NCBI GenBank assembly: GCA_002353205.1
Contig: DEJE01000004.1
Location: forward strand, 1 to 31,019
Source: Prevotella sp. UBA2756
Lineage (GTDB): Bacteria > Bacteroidota > Bacteroidia > Bacteroidales > Bacteroidaceae
Direction: 5' to 3'
DNA: 31,019 nt
Part shown: positions 22,937 through 30,949 of the stretch, one piece after another
Position numbering within the stretch: the first letter of the stretch is position 1
How the letters are laid out: each line of letters begins with the position of its first letter
Notes under the pieces: model-generated
The model's database searches: none
Told to the model about the DNA's origin: nothing
What the model saw: the letters and a program-made list of their open reading frames with translations, nothing else
Translations under genes and position numbers: made by a program

Positions 22937-23647
22937 ATGAAGATAGAAGTCACAAACCTAAAGAAATGCTTCGGCGAGAAGACCGCAGTTGACATTGAGG
23001 CTTTTACCATTCAAGAAGGAGACATGTTAGGTCTTGTCGGCAACAACGGTGCCGGCAAGACTACCTTCTTCCGACTTGTCCTTGACCTGTTGAAAGCAGA
23101 CGACGGTGAGATAATCATCGACGGTACAATCAATCCCGCCAAGAGTGAAGAGTGGAAAAGTACGACGGGAGCATATATCGACGAAGGATTCCTCATCGAC
23201 TTCCTCACCCCGGAGGAATACTTCCAGTTCATCGGCAAAGTAAACAACATGGACGAGGGTAGTATCCGTGAGCGACTGCAAGAGTTTGAACACTTCATGG
23301 GAGGTGAGATTCTCGGGCAAAAAAAACTCATTCGCAACCTTTCTGCAGGCAACAAGCACAAAGTGGGCATCATCTCAGCCCTGCTGAGCAAGCCTTCGCT
23401 GGTGATTCTTGATGAGCCATTCAATTTCCTCGACCCGACTAGCCAGAACATCCTCAAGCACATGCTCAAAGACTACAATCATGCCACAGGCGCAACGATT
23501 TTGATAAGCAGTCACAACTTGGCTCACACCATCGATATATCATCGCGCATTACCCTGCTTGAACACGGAAAGATTATCCGCGACTTCGAGAATGTGGAAG
23601 GAAGTGCAAAAGACGAGCTCGAAGAATATTTCGAAACTGCCGAATGA
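22937..23647 (+). CDS. ABC transporter ATP-binding protein (no permease nearby)
   Basis: The 236-residue ATPase has Walker A GNNGAGKTT (Lys41), Walker B LVILDEPFNFLDP and an H-loop ISSHNLAHT. The signature is LSAGNKHKVGI instead of LSGGQ; variation of this sort is seen in BcrA/CcmA-type ATPases. It lacks membrane segments, so it needs a membrane partner, yet no permease gene flanks it: secA is upstream (54-base gap) and lplA is downstream behind a terminator. The substrate cannot be inferred. It may be co-transcribed with secA, because no promoter is visible in the gap. Confidence 0.9.
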   Translation: MKIEVTNLKKCFGEKTAVDIEAFTIQEGDMLGLVGNNGAGKTTFFRLVLDLLKADDGEIIIDGTINPAKSEEWKSTTGAYIDEGFLIDFLTPEEYFQFIGKVNNMDEGSIRERLQEFEHFMGGEILGQKKLIRNLSAGNKHKVGIISALLSKPSLVILDEPFNFLDPTSQNILKHMLKDYNHATGATILISSHNLAHTIDISSRITLLEHGKIIRDFENVEGSAKDELEEYFETAE

Positions 23648-23772
23648 ACAACAAAACCTACAAATAAGCGTCATTTCACTTGACAAAAAGTCCTTTGGAA
23701 TAACAGTTCGTTTTATTAATGACGGTTTTTATTTCAAACGGTTTTTCAAATAGCTACACCTGACATTGAAGA

Positions 23773-23816
23773 CCGCTAAAAAAAAGAACATTTTTTTTGG
23801 CGGCTTCATTTTTTTT
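23773..23816 (+). terminator. A/T-stem terminator between the ABC ATPase gene and lplA
   Basis: CCGCT plus eight A (23773-23785) pairs with eight T plus GGCGG (23791-23803), with one T-G wobble and a five-base loop (GAACA). A run of eight T follows at 23809-23816. It can be read as a terminator in the forward direction, and the A/T arms may allow some function in reverse. An additional weak pairing, CGTCATT (23669-23675) with AATGACG (23718-23724), lies upstream. Confidence 0.75.
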
Positions 23817-23827
23817 CCATATATTTG
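23796..23827 (+). promoter_or_regulatory. Promoter of the lplA-gcv-lpdA cluster
   Basis: TTTG (23796-23799), 20 bases, then TATATTTG followed by CA (23820-23827): a full consensus match. The -33 box sits in the right arm of the terminator hairpin. The start of transcription is expected near 23834, about 22 nt before lplA, which leaves no room for a riboswitch. Confidence 0.85.
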
Positions 23828-23855
23828 CAGTGTTGATTTGTCGATACTCGATTAA

Positions 23856-24842
23856 ATGCTGAATATCAAACTACCGTCAGACGAAAACAGGAAGGTCAGT
23901 TTCTTTCTTGCAATGGAAGAGTATGTTGCCAAGCAAGATAACCACGACGATGCGTTCTTTGTGTGGCAAGTACCGCCGAGCGTCATCTTCGGTAGAAACC
24001 AGCTCATCGCCAACGAGGTGAACCTGCCATACTGCCACGACCACGGCATCAGCATGTTCAGGCGCAAAAGCGGTGGAGGTTGCGTCTATGCCGATTATGG
24101 CAACATGATGCTTTCCTATATTACAAAGAGCAGTCAGGTGATGTTCACCTATTATAAATATACGAACCTTGTGGTTGGCGCTCTGCGACACTTAGGTTTC
24201 GATGCAACGACCAACGGACGCAACGACATCCTAGTCGGAGGCTGCAAAGTCAGCGGAAATGCATTTTACCACCTGCAGGGCCACAGCATCGTGCACGGCA
24301 CCATGCTTTACGATACCGACATGGACAACATGATGTCGTGCCTAACACCTGCCACCGAAAAGCTCACAAGCCATGGTGTGCAGAGCGTTCGCCAACGCAT
24401 CACGCTCCTCAAAGAGCACACACGCCTGTCTTTGCTTGAGATACGCCAGGCACTCGTCAGTTTCCTGTGCGACACGTCGCTGTCGCTCACTGCCGACGAC
24501 GTCAGCCACATAGAAGAGATGGAAAAGAATTATCTCACACACGACTTCATCTTTGGCAAGAATCCCCGCCACACTGTCACCAAGAAAAAGTACATCGATG
24601 GTGTCGGACTCGTGGAAGCCCGTATAGAGCTCAGAAATGACATCATCCGCGATATCGACTTCAAGGGCGACTTCTTCGTCATCGGAGACATTGCACACCT
24701 TTGTCGGCAACTGAAAGGTGTGCCCCTACAGGCCGAAGCCCTCGACAGAAAGCTTCCAGACAGTCTCTGCCATACGATTATGAACATCAAGAAGGCCGAC
24801 ATGATCAGCCTCCTCACCCATGAATCATCTATAGATAACTAA
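23856..24842 (+). CDS. lplA: Lipoate-protein ligase A
   Basis: LplA activates free lipoate with ATP and attaches it to the lipoyl lysine of GcvH or 2-oxoacid dehydrogenase subunits in the cytoplasm. The 328-residue protein has the ligase landmarks PPSVIFGRNQ, the RRKSGGGCVYAD loop that binds lipoyl-AMP, and NDILVGGCKVSGNA with the catalytic Lys131. A C-terminal accessory domain (about 245-328, including KKKYIDGVGLVEARIEL) is present, so this is the full bacterial LplA type (E. coli 338 aa). It is the first gene behind a strong promoter and 21 bases upstream of gcvT. Its place in the operon suggests its main target is GcvH. Confidence 0.95.
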   Translation: MLNIKLPSDENRKVSFFLAMEEYVAKQDNHDDAFFVWQVPPSVIFGRNQLIANEVNLPYCHDHGISMFRRKSGGGCVYADYGNMMLSYITKSSQVMFTYYKYTNLVVGALRHLGFDATTNGRNDILVGGCKVSGNAFYHLQGHSIVHGTMLYDTDMDNMMSCLTPATEKLTSHGVQSVRQRITLLKEHTRLSLLEIRQALVSFLCDTSLSLTADDVSHIEEMEKNYLTHDFIFGKNPRHTVTKKKYIDGVGLVEARIELRNDIIRDIDFKGDFFVIGDIAHLCRQLKGVPLQAEALDRKLPDSLCHTIMNIKKADMISLLTHESSIDN

Positions 24843-24863
24843 ATAATCAAAAAACTGGAAAAA

Positions 24864-25955
24864 ATGGAAAACAAGAAAACTTGCCTCTACGACAAGCATG
24901 TCGCGTTGGGAGCCCTCATCTCTCCCTTCGCCGGCTACGACATGCCCATTCAGTATTCGGGAATCGTCGACGAGCACAATGCCGTCAGGAATGCTTGCGG
25001 CGTGTTCGACGTCAGCCACATGGGCGAAGTCACCGTGAAGGGGGCTGATGCCGAGCAATACGTCAACCACATCTTCACCAACGACGTCGCCAATGCTCCC
25101 ATCGGGCAGGTGTTCTATGGCATGATGTGCTATGAAAACGGCGGCACCGTCGACGACCTACTCGTCTACAAAATGGCCGACAACGATTTCTTCCTTGTCA
25201 TCAACGCTGCCAACATCGACAAAGACTGGGCATGGATGCAGCAGCAGGCAACAGGCTTCAACATCGACCTGCGCAACGCTTCCGATTATTACGGCCAGAT
25301 AGCCGTACAGGGTCCCGAAGCCGAAAGCGTTGTAGAAGAGGTGCTTGCCCTACCTTGTAAGGAGCTTGTGTTCTACACCACAAAGACAATCGAAGCCAAT
25401 GGCGAGACGGTCGTTATCAGTCGCACGGGCTACACCGGTGAAGACGGTTTCGAAATTTACGGCTCACACGACTTCATCCGCACCCAGTGGGACAAGCTCA
25501 TGGTCTGCGGCCGATGCAAGCCCTGTGGTCTCGGTTGTCGCGACACCCTACGCTTCGAGGTTGGTCTTCCTCTCTATGGCGATGAGCTCAGCGCCGAAAT
25601 AACGCCAGTCATGGCAGGGCTCAGCATGTTCTGCAAGTTCGACAAGACCGAGTTCATCGGCAAGGAAGCTCTCGCCCGTCAGAAAGCCGAAGGCGTCAGC
25701 CAGCGCGTCATCGGCATAGAGCTTGCCGACAAAGCAATCCCCCGCCATGGCTACCCCGTACTCAGCCATGGCCAGAAAGTGGGTGAAGTCACTACCGGCT
25801 ATCACACCATCTCCACGGATAAGAGCGTCTGCATGGCACTTGTCGACACTGCCTATGCCAAGTTAGGCACTGCCCTCGAGATACAGATACGCAAGAAGAC
25901 TTTCCCCGGCATCGTGGTGAAAAAACGCTTCTACGACAAGCACTACAAAAAATAG
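24864..25955 (+). CDS. gcvT: Glycine cleavage system T protein (aminomethyltransferase)
   Basis: GcvT transfers the methylene unit from aminomethyl-lipoyl-GcvH to tetrahydrofolate, releasing ammonia. The 363-residue protein matches the family end to end: YDKHVALGALISPFAGYDMPIQY at the start, the ACGVFDVSHMGE motif, NDVANAPIGQVFYGMM, and the folate-site region SRTGYTGEDGFEIY. It continues with CGLGCRDTLRFEVGLPLYG, and the C-terminal barrel ends in FPGIVVKKRFY. It follows lplA by 21 bases and precedes gcvH by 64. Nothing is odd. Confidence 0.97.
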   Translation: MENKKTCLYDKHVALGALISPFAGYDMPIQYSGIVDEHNAVRNACGVFDVSHMGEVTVKGADAEQYVNHIFTNDVANAPIGQVFYGMMCYENGGTVDDLLVYKMADNDFFLVINAANIDKDWAWMQQQATGFNIDLRNASDYYGQIAVQGPEAESVVEEVLALPCKELVFYTTKTIEANGETVVISRTGYTGEDGFEIYGSHDFIRTQWDKLMVCGRCKPCGLGCRDTLRFEVGLPLYGDELSAEITPVMAGLSMFCKFDKTEFIGKEALARQKAEGVSQRVIGIELADKAIPRHGYPVLSHGQKVGEVTTGYHTISTDKSVCMALVDTAYAKLGTALEIQIRKKTFPGIVVKKRFYDKHYKK

Positions 25956-26019
25956 CGCTTCAAGTGACATCATTTTACGTCAAGACAAGAATCATTAACA
26001 ATAAAAATAACAAATAACA

Positions 26020-26400
26020 ATGGCAAAAGTATTGGAAGGACTCTATTATTCTGAGAGTCACGAGTATGTAAGAGTTGAAGGTGACTTCGGATTCATTGGT
26101 ATCACCGACTATGCACAAAATGCGCTGGGCAACGTCGTGTACGTAGATATGCCAGATGTCGACGACGAGGTAGAGGCTGGCGAGGAATTCGGAGCCGTAG
26201 AAAGCGTCAAGGCTGCCAGCGACCTCATCTCGCCCGTCAGCGGCACCGTCGTCGAAGTGAACGAAGCCCTCGATGACGAGCCTGAGCTTGTCAACAAGGA
26301 TGCCTACGCCAACTGGATCATCAAGGTGGAACTTACCGACAAGAGCGAGCTCGACAACCTTATGGACGCCCAGAACTACGAAGCGTTCTGCAACAAGTAA
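26020..26400 (+). CDS. gcvH: Glycine cleavage system H protein
   Basis: GcvH is the small lipoyl carrier that shuttles the aminomethyl group between the P, T and L components. The 126-residue protein has the full fold: HEYVRVEGDFGFIGITDYAQ, the GNVVYVDMPDVDDEV segment, and the lipoylation motif ESVKAASDL with Lys64. It ends with LVNKDAYANWIIKVEL. Length is typical. gcvPA begins 14 bases after its stop. Confidence 0.97.
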   Translation: MAKVLEGLYYSESHEYVRVEGDFGFIGITDYAQNALGNVVYVDMPDVDDEVEAGEEFGAVESVKAASDLISPVSGTVVEVNEALDDEPELVNKDAYANWIIKVELTDKSELDNLMDAQNYEAFCNK

Positions 26401-26414
26401 CCTTCTCCCAGACC

Positions 26415-27737
26415 ATGAACTACAAGTTTTTTCCACACACCGACGACGACATCCGACAGATGCTCCACATCGCAGGCGTCAGTTCCCTCGACGAGCTCTA
26501 TGCCGACATCCCCGAAGGCATACGCTTCAAGGGCGACTACGACCTCAACAGCGCCATGAGCGAGCAGGAAGTCAGGCAGTACATGGATTGCCTTGGCATG
26601 CTCAACGACCAGCTCACCTGTTTCGCTGGGGCTGGCATCTACGACCACTACACGCCAGCCGTCGTCCCCAGCATCGTAGCGCGCTCAGAGTTTCTCACCA
26701 GCTACACGCCCTACCAGGCCGAAATCTCACAGGGAACGCTCCACTACATCTTCGAATACCAGAGCATGATGGCCGAACTCACAGGTATGGATGTCTCCAA
26801 CGCTTCGATGTACGATGGTGCAACCGCCACTGCCGAGGCTGTTCTCATGGCCGTTGCAGCTGCCAAGAAAGCCAACCGAGTGCTCGTCAGCCAGACCGTC
26901 GACCCCAAGGTGCGTCGTGTCGTTGACACCTACGCACGTTTCCAGGGTATTGACGTCGTCAGCATCAACGCCACCGACGGCGTCACCGACAAAGACCACA
27001 TGCAACAACTCATCGCCGAGGGCGGCGTTGCCGGCGTCGTCGTGCAAGCCCCCAACTACTACGGCATCGTGGAAGACTACAGTGGCTTTGCCGACACCAT
27101 CCATGCCGCCAAGGGGCTTTTCATCATTAACAGTATTGCAGCCGACCTCGCCATCCTGAAAACTCCCCATGAGTGGGGAGCCGACATCGCCGTAGGCGAC
27201 GGCCAGAGTCTCGGCATTCCCATGTCGTTTGGCGGACCAGCCATCGGCTACATGTGCTGCACCGACAAGCTCATCCGCAAGATGCCAGGTCGCATTGTCG
27301 GCATGACCACCGACAACCGCGCACAGCGTACCTTCGTGCTCACCCTGCAGGCACGCGAGCAGCACATACGGCGGCAGAAGGCCACGTCGAACATCTGTTC
27401 CAACCAGAGCCTCATGGCACTCTTCGTTACCATCTACATGGCACTCATGGGCAAAGAAGGACTCCGGCAGGCTGCCGAGACATCCTATGCCGGGGCCCAC
27501 TACCTCTGCCGGGAGCTCATCAACACTGGACTCTTCGCACTCACCTACCAACAGCCATTCTTCAACGAGTTCTGCCTTACCTACAAAGGCAACGTCGACG
27601 AGCTTATCGACAAGTGTACGGCCTACGGATTCCTCTGTGGCGTGCGCGTCGACAACGACAAGATTCTCATTGCCGTCACGGAGAAGCGCACGAAGGAGGA
27701 AATCGACGAATTGGTAAACATTATCAAAGAGGACTAA
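26415..27737 (+). CDS. gcvPA: Glycine dehydrogenase (decarboxylating) subunit 1
   Basis: This is the N-terminal half of the split, two-subunit P protein, which decarboxylates glycine and loads the aminomethyl group onto GcvH. The 440-residue product begins with the family's FFPHTDDDIRQMLHIAGVSSLDELY. It contains FAGAGIYDHYTPAVV, YTPYQAEISQGTLHYIFEYQ and the GQSLGIPMSFGGPAIGYM block. It does not carry the PLP lysine, which is on subunit 2; the two subunits combine to form the active enzyme. gcvPB follows four bases after the stop, consistent with balanced translation. Confidence 0.96.
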   Translation: MNYKFFPHTDDDIRQMLHIAGVSSLDELYADIPEGIRFKGDYDLNSAMSEQEVRQYMDCLGMLNDQLTCFAGAGIYDHYTPAVVPSIVARSEFLTSYTPYQAEISQGTLHYIFEYQSMMAELTGMDVSNASMYDGATATAEAVLMAVAAAKKANRVLVSQTVDPKVRRVVDTYARFQGIDVVSINATDGVTDKDHMQQLIAEGGVAGVVVQAPNYYGIVEDYSGFADTIHAAKGLFIINSIAADLAILKTPHEWGADIAVGDGQSLGIPMSFGGPAIGYMCCTDKLIRKMPGRIVGMTTDNRAQRTFVLTLQAREQHIRRQKATSNICSNQSLMALFVTIYMALMGKEGLRQAAETSYAGAHYLCRELINTGLFALTYQQPFFNEFCLTYKGNVDELIDKCTAYGFLCGVRVDNDKILIAVTEKRTKEEIDELVNIIKED

Positions 27738-27741
27738 CGAC

Positions 27742-29229
27742 ATGAACAATAAGTTATACGGAAATCTCATCTTCGAGCTCTCCAAAAAGGGGCGCTGTGG
27801 ATATTCGCTCCCGGAAAACAATTTCGAAGAATTCTCTTCCGACCAGTTGCCCGAGAACCTGCGACGACAGGAACCCGCTTCCCTGCCCGAATGCGACGAG
27901 CTCACCGTGGTGCGCCACTACACCAACCATAGTGCCAACAACTTCGGCGTCAACAACGGCTTTTATCCGCTGGGAAGCTGTACCATGAAGTACAACCCAG
28001 CCATCAATGAGGAGATTGCAGCCATGAAGGAGTTCGCCGGCCTACATCCCATGCAGCCGGCAGAGACCTGTCAGGGTGCGCTGGAGGTCTACTACAACCT
28101 GCAGCAGATGCTCGCAGAGCTCACCGGGCTCAGCGAATTCACGCTCAATCCCTGCGCAGGAGCTCACGGAGAGCTCACAGGCCTCATGGTCATTCGCTCA
28201 TATCACGAGAGTCGTCACGACCATGCACGCACAAAGATCATCATTCCCGACTCTGCCCACGGCACCAACCCCGCCTCGGCAGCCGTCTGCGGTCTCGAGG
28301 TCGTTGAAGTAAAGAGTCGTCCCGACGGACTCGTCGATGTAGACAACCTACGCGAAGTCGTTGCAGCCAACAGCGGCCAGATAGCTGGCATGATGATGAC
28401 CAACCCCAACACCCTCGGACTTTTCGAGCACGACATTCCTGCCATTCAGCAAATTGTGCACGAATGCGGCGGACTGATGTACTACGATGGTGCCAACCTT
28501 AACCCCATGCTTGGCGTATGCCGGCCGGGCGACATGGGCTTCGACGTGATGCACATCAATCTCCACAAGACTTTCTCCACACCACACGGAGGAGGAGGAC
28601 CAGGTTCAGGACCCGTGGGCGTCAGAGCAGGGCTTGAGCAATTCCTTCCAACGCCGCGCATCGTTCCTGCCGACGACGATAGCTCCCTGTTGGTGAAGAC
28701 CGGATGCCAAGATGGTTCGTTGGGAAGTGTCGGATGCTTCTTCGGCAACTATGCCGTCATCCTCCGCGCCTACGCATACCTGCTCTCGCTCGGTCGTGAG
28801 AACGTGAAAATGGTTGGACCGCTGGCCACTCTCAACGCCAATTACATCAAGGAAAGTCTTAAAGACGTCTACGAGCTTCCCATCAGTGGTCTGTGCAAGC
28901 ATGAGTTCGTCTTCGACGGGCTGAAGGACAAGTCGACACACGTCACCACCATGGACGTGGCCAAACGCCTGCTCGACTACGGCTACCACGCACCTACCAT
29001 CTATTTCCCACTGCTCTTCCACGAAAGTCTGATGATCGAACCTACCGAGAACGAATCGAAGGAGACGCTCGACGGTTTCATCAGTGTCATGCGGACCATC
29101 GCCGACGAAGCAAGGACCAACCCTGAGCTCGTCAAGACGGCTCCTCACCAGACGCCCATCGGCCGAGTAGACGATGTTCTTGCCGCCAAGCATCCCATCG
29201 TTACATACCGACAGATGGTTAATTCTTAG
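27742..29229 (+). CDS. gcvPB: Glycine dehydrogenase (decarboxylating) subunit 2
   Basis: The second P-protein subunit binds pyridoxal phosphate. The 495-residue product has the Schiff-base lysine Lys276 in INLHKTFSTPHGGGGPGSGP, preceded by YYDGANLNPMLG, and the upstream YPLGSCTMKYNP and NPCAGAHGELTGL blocks that shape the active site. Its length fits the split form; with subunit 1 it totals about 935 residues, near the single-chain P protein (about 950). The split form is the norm in many bacteria, so this is not a broken gene. Confidence 0.96.
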   Translation: MNNKLYGNLIFELSKKGRCGYSLPENNFEEFSSDQLPENLRRQEPASLPECDELTVVRHYTNHSANNFGVNNGFYPLGSCTMKYNPAINEEIAAMKEFAGLHPMQPAETCQGALEVYYNLQQMLAELTGLSEFTLNPCAGAHGELTGLMVIRSYHESRHDHARTKIIIPDSAHGTNPASAAVCGLEVVEVKSRPDGLVDVDNLREVVAANSGQIAGMMMTNPNTLGLFEHDIPAIQQIVHECGGLMYYDGANLNPMLGVCRPGDMGFDVMHINLHKTFSTPHGGGGPGSGPVGVRAGLEQFLPTPRIVPADDDSSLLVKTGCQDGSLGSVGCFFGNYAVILRAYAYLLSLGRENVKMVGPLATLNANYIKESLKDVYELPISGLCKHEFVFDGLKDKSTHVTTMDVAKRLLDYGYHAPTIYFPLLFHESLMIEPTENESKETLDGFISVMRTIADEARTNPELVKTAPHQTPIGRVDDVLAAKHPIVTYRQMVNS

Positions 29230-29396
29230 TTGACAACTTCTTTGCAATACCTCCGCTAAGTGCCTGAGCACCTACGGAGCGCAAGCAAAGCTCAAGCGGA
29301 CAGTTGATGAGGTGACGAGGTGTTAGAAGTATGACACACACCTCTCACCTATCAACTCTCAACTATGAACTGTCATACCCCCTAAATTCAAAAAGA
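29230..29396. other. Spacer between gcvPB and lpdA with nested hairpin
   Basis: This 167-base gap is the longest inside the cluster. It contains a nested hairpin: outer arms CTCCG (29251-29255) and CGGAG (29275-29279), inner arms GTGC (29260-29263) and GCAC (29268-29271) with loop CTGA. No T run follows and no promoter is visible, so I read it as an RNA-processing or stability element rather than a terminator. An in-frame ATG at 29331 in this spacer would add 22 atypical residues to LpdA and is probably not used. Confidence 0.5.
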
Positions 29397-30740
29397 ATGG
29401 CAACATCCACCGACCTGATCATCATTGGCGCTGGCCCTGGAGGCTATCGCGCCGCCGAATATGCCGCACAGCAGGGACTGCGCGTCGTCATTTTCGAATC
29501 CCACCTCGTGGGCGGCACCTGTCTGAACGAGGGCTGCATACCTACTAAAGCACTGGCACGCAACGCCGAACTGCTGCTCGACCTGCGCAATGCTCCCGCC
29601 TTTGGACTCGCCGACCTTTCCTTCCATACCGACTTCAATGCCATTATGGCGCGTAAGGACGAAGTGGTTACAACGCTCCGCAACGGAGTAACCACCATCC
29701 TCTCCCACCCTGCCATCACAGTGGTGAACGAGAGCGCAGCCTTCGTTGACACACACACCGTAGAGGCTCAAACTTCGGGACAGCAATTCACCGCTCCCAA
29801 CATCATCGTGGCCACCGGCTCAGTGGCAAAGACGCTCCATCTCGAAACATCCGACCCCACAATGATTGTCAGCTCGACCGACCTGCTCCAGCTCGAGCAG
29901 CTACCCAAGTCCATCTGCATCGTCGGTGCCGGCGTCATCGGCATGGAATTCGCAAGCATCTTCAGTGCCTTCGGCGTCGAAGTCACAGTCGTTGAGTTCC
30001 TCAAAGAGTGCCTACCCATGCTCGACAGCGACATTGCCAAGCGTCTGCGCAAGGTGCTTGAGCGACGTGGCGTCAGCTTCCACATGCAGGCTGCCGTCAA
30101 GTCTGTCAATGCAGAGGGCATTGTCTTCGAGCGCAAAGGCAAGAGCGACATTGTCAAGGCCGAGAAGGTTCTCATGGCAGTAGGGCGCGCACCCAGGGTG
30201 ACACCCGATTTCGCTCGTGCCGGATTCAGCTACGACGAGCGTCACGGCATCAGCGTCGACGACCACATGCGCACCACCGTACCCGGCATCTACGCCATCG
30301 GCGATGTCAACGGCCGACAGATGCTTGCCCATGCAGCCGAGATGCAGGCCGTCGATGCAGTCGACACCATTCTCGGACGCGACAGCGGCATCCGCCTCGA
30401 CGTCATGCCGGCAGCCATCTTCACGCATCCAGAGGCAGCCTGCGTAGGACTCTCCGAGGACAACTGCCGCGAGCAAGCCATCGACTACGTGTGCCGCAAG
30501 GCTTTCTACCGAGCCAATGGCAAAGCTCTCGCCTTGGCAGAGCCCGAAGGCATGCTCAAGCTCATCGCTCGCGCCGACGGCACCATCATCGGATGTCACC
30601 TCTTCGGAGCCCATGCTGCCGACATTGCCCAGGAAGCCGCAGCCCTGATGTGCAAACAAGCCACCATCACAGAGCTTGCACACATGGTACACATCCACCC
30701 CACCCTCAGTGAGATATTGCTCGAGGCAGCAAGGGGTTAG
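29397..30740 (+). CDS. lpdA: Dihydrolipoyl dehydrogenase
   Basis: LpdA (L protein) reoxidises dihydrolipoyl-GcvH and passes electrons to NAD+ through FAD. From the ATG at 29397 the protein is 447 residues. It starts at the FAD-binding GAGPGG motif (residues 11-16), has the redox disulfide GGTCLNEGC (Cys42-Cys47), and the NAD-binding IVGAGVIGMEFASIFSAFG. The ATG-D motif reads YAIGDVNG, and the catalytic HPTLSE has His434 and Glu439. I chose this start because residues coded between 29331 and 29396 are not part of any known fold and the motif normally sits at the N-terminus. Cluster position assigns it to glycine cleavage, though it could also serve other lipoyl complexes. Confidence 0.95.
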   Translation: MATSTDLIIIGAGPGGYRAAEYAAQQGLRVVIFESHLVGGTCLNEGCIPTKALARNAELLLDLRNAPAFGLADLSFHTDFNAIMARKDEVVTTLRNGVTTILSHPAITVVNESAAFVDTHTVEAQTSGQQFTAPNIIVATGSVAKTLHLETSDPTMIVSSTDLLQLEQLPKSICIVGAGVIGMEFASIFSAFGVEVTVVEFLKECLPMLDSDIAKRLRKVLERRGVSFHMQAAVKSVNAEGIVFERKGKSDIVKAEKVLMAVGRAPRVTPDFARAGFSYDERHGISVDDHMRTTVPGIYAIGDVNGRQMLAHAAEMQAVDAVDTILGRDSGIRLDVMPAAIFTHPEAACVGLSEDNCREQAIDYVCRKAFYRANGKALALAEPEGMLKLIARADGTIIGCHLFGAHAADIAQEAAALMCKQATITELAHMVHIHPTLSEILLEAARG

Positions 30741-30839
30741 AAGAAAGTTTCGCGCAGGGATGAGAAAGTCTGTCGTAACATTAAGACGATGACATTGTCG
30801 AAGAATAGAGAATTGGCATATGGGGATGAGGTGAGTTAC

Positions 30840-30949
30840 ATTATCATTAAGGCCTAGTGAGCATGTCATTAGGGTCTAGTGAGCATGTCATTAGGGCTTA
30901 ATGAGATTGTCATTAGGGCGTTGTGAGATTGTCATTAGGGCGTTGTGAG
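30840..30949. repeat. Tandem array of five 22-bp units, related to the left-end array
   Basis: Units start at 30840, 30862, 30884, 30906 and 30928; the last two are identical. The third contains TCATTAGGGCTTAATGA, a nearly perfect 17-bp palindrome, and the linker is ATG- or TTG-like. The period, the TGTCATT core and the (A)ATGA or (G)TGA half match the array at 44-175. The surrounding bases (30741-31019) show no coding sequence. Confidence 0.9.

Noticed and set aside
23648..23855. Glycine riboswitch upstream of the gcv cluster
   Set aside because: The predicted leader is only about 22 nt and I see no tandem aptamer-like sequence; the spacer is A/T-rich and explained by a terminator and promoter.
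26727..27905. A 392-codon open frame antisense to gcvPA/gcvPB
   Set aside because: It spans the junction of two conserved genes on the other strand and shows no family features.
26415..29229. gcvP broken into two pieces by a frameshift
   Set aside because: The two genes match the natural two-subunit form, each with a proper start, and only four bases separate them.
29331..29396. A 22-residue N-terminal extension of LpdA
   Set aside because: These residues resemble translated spacer DNA, and the FAD-binding motif normally begins within the first dozen residues, as it does from the ATG at 29397.
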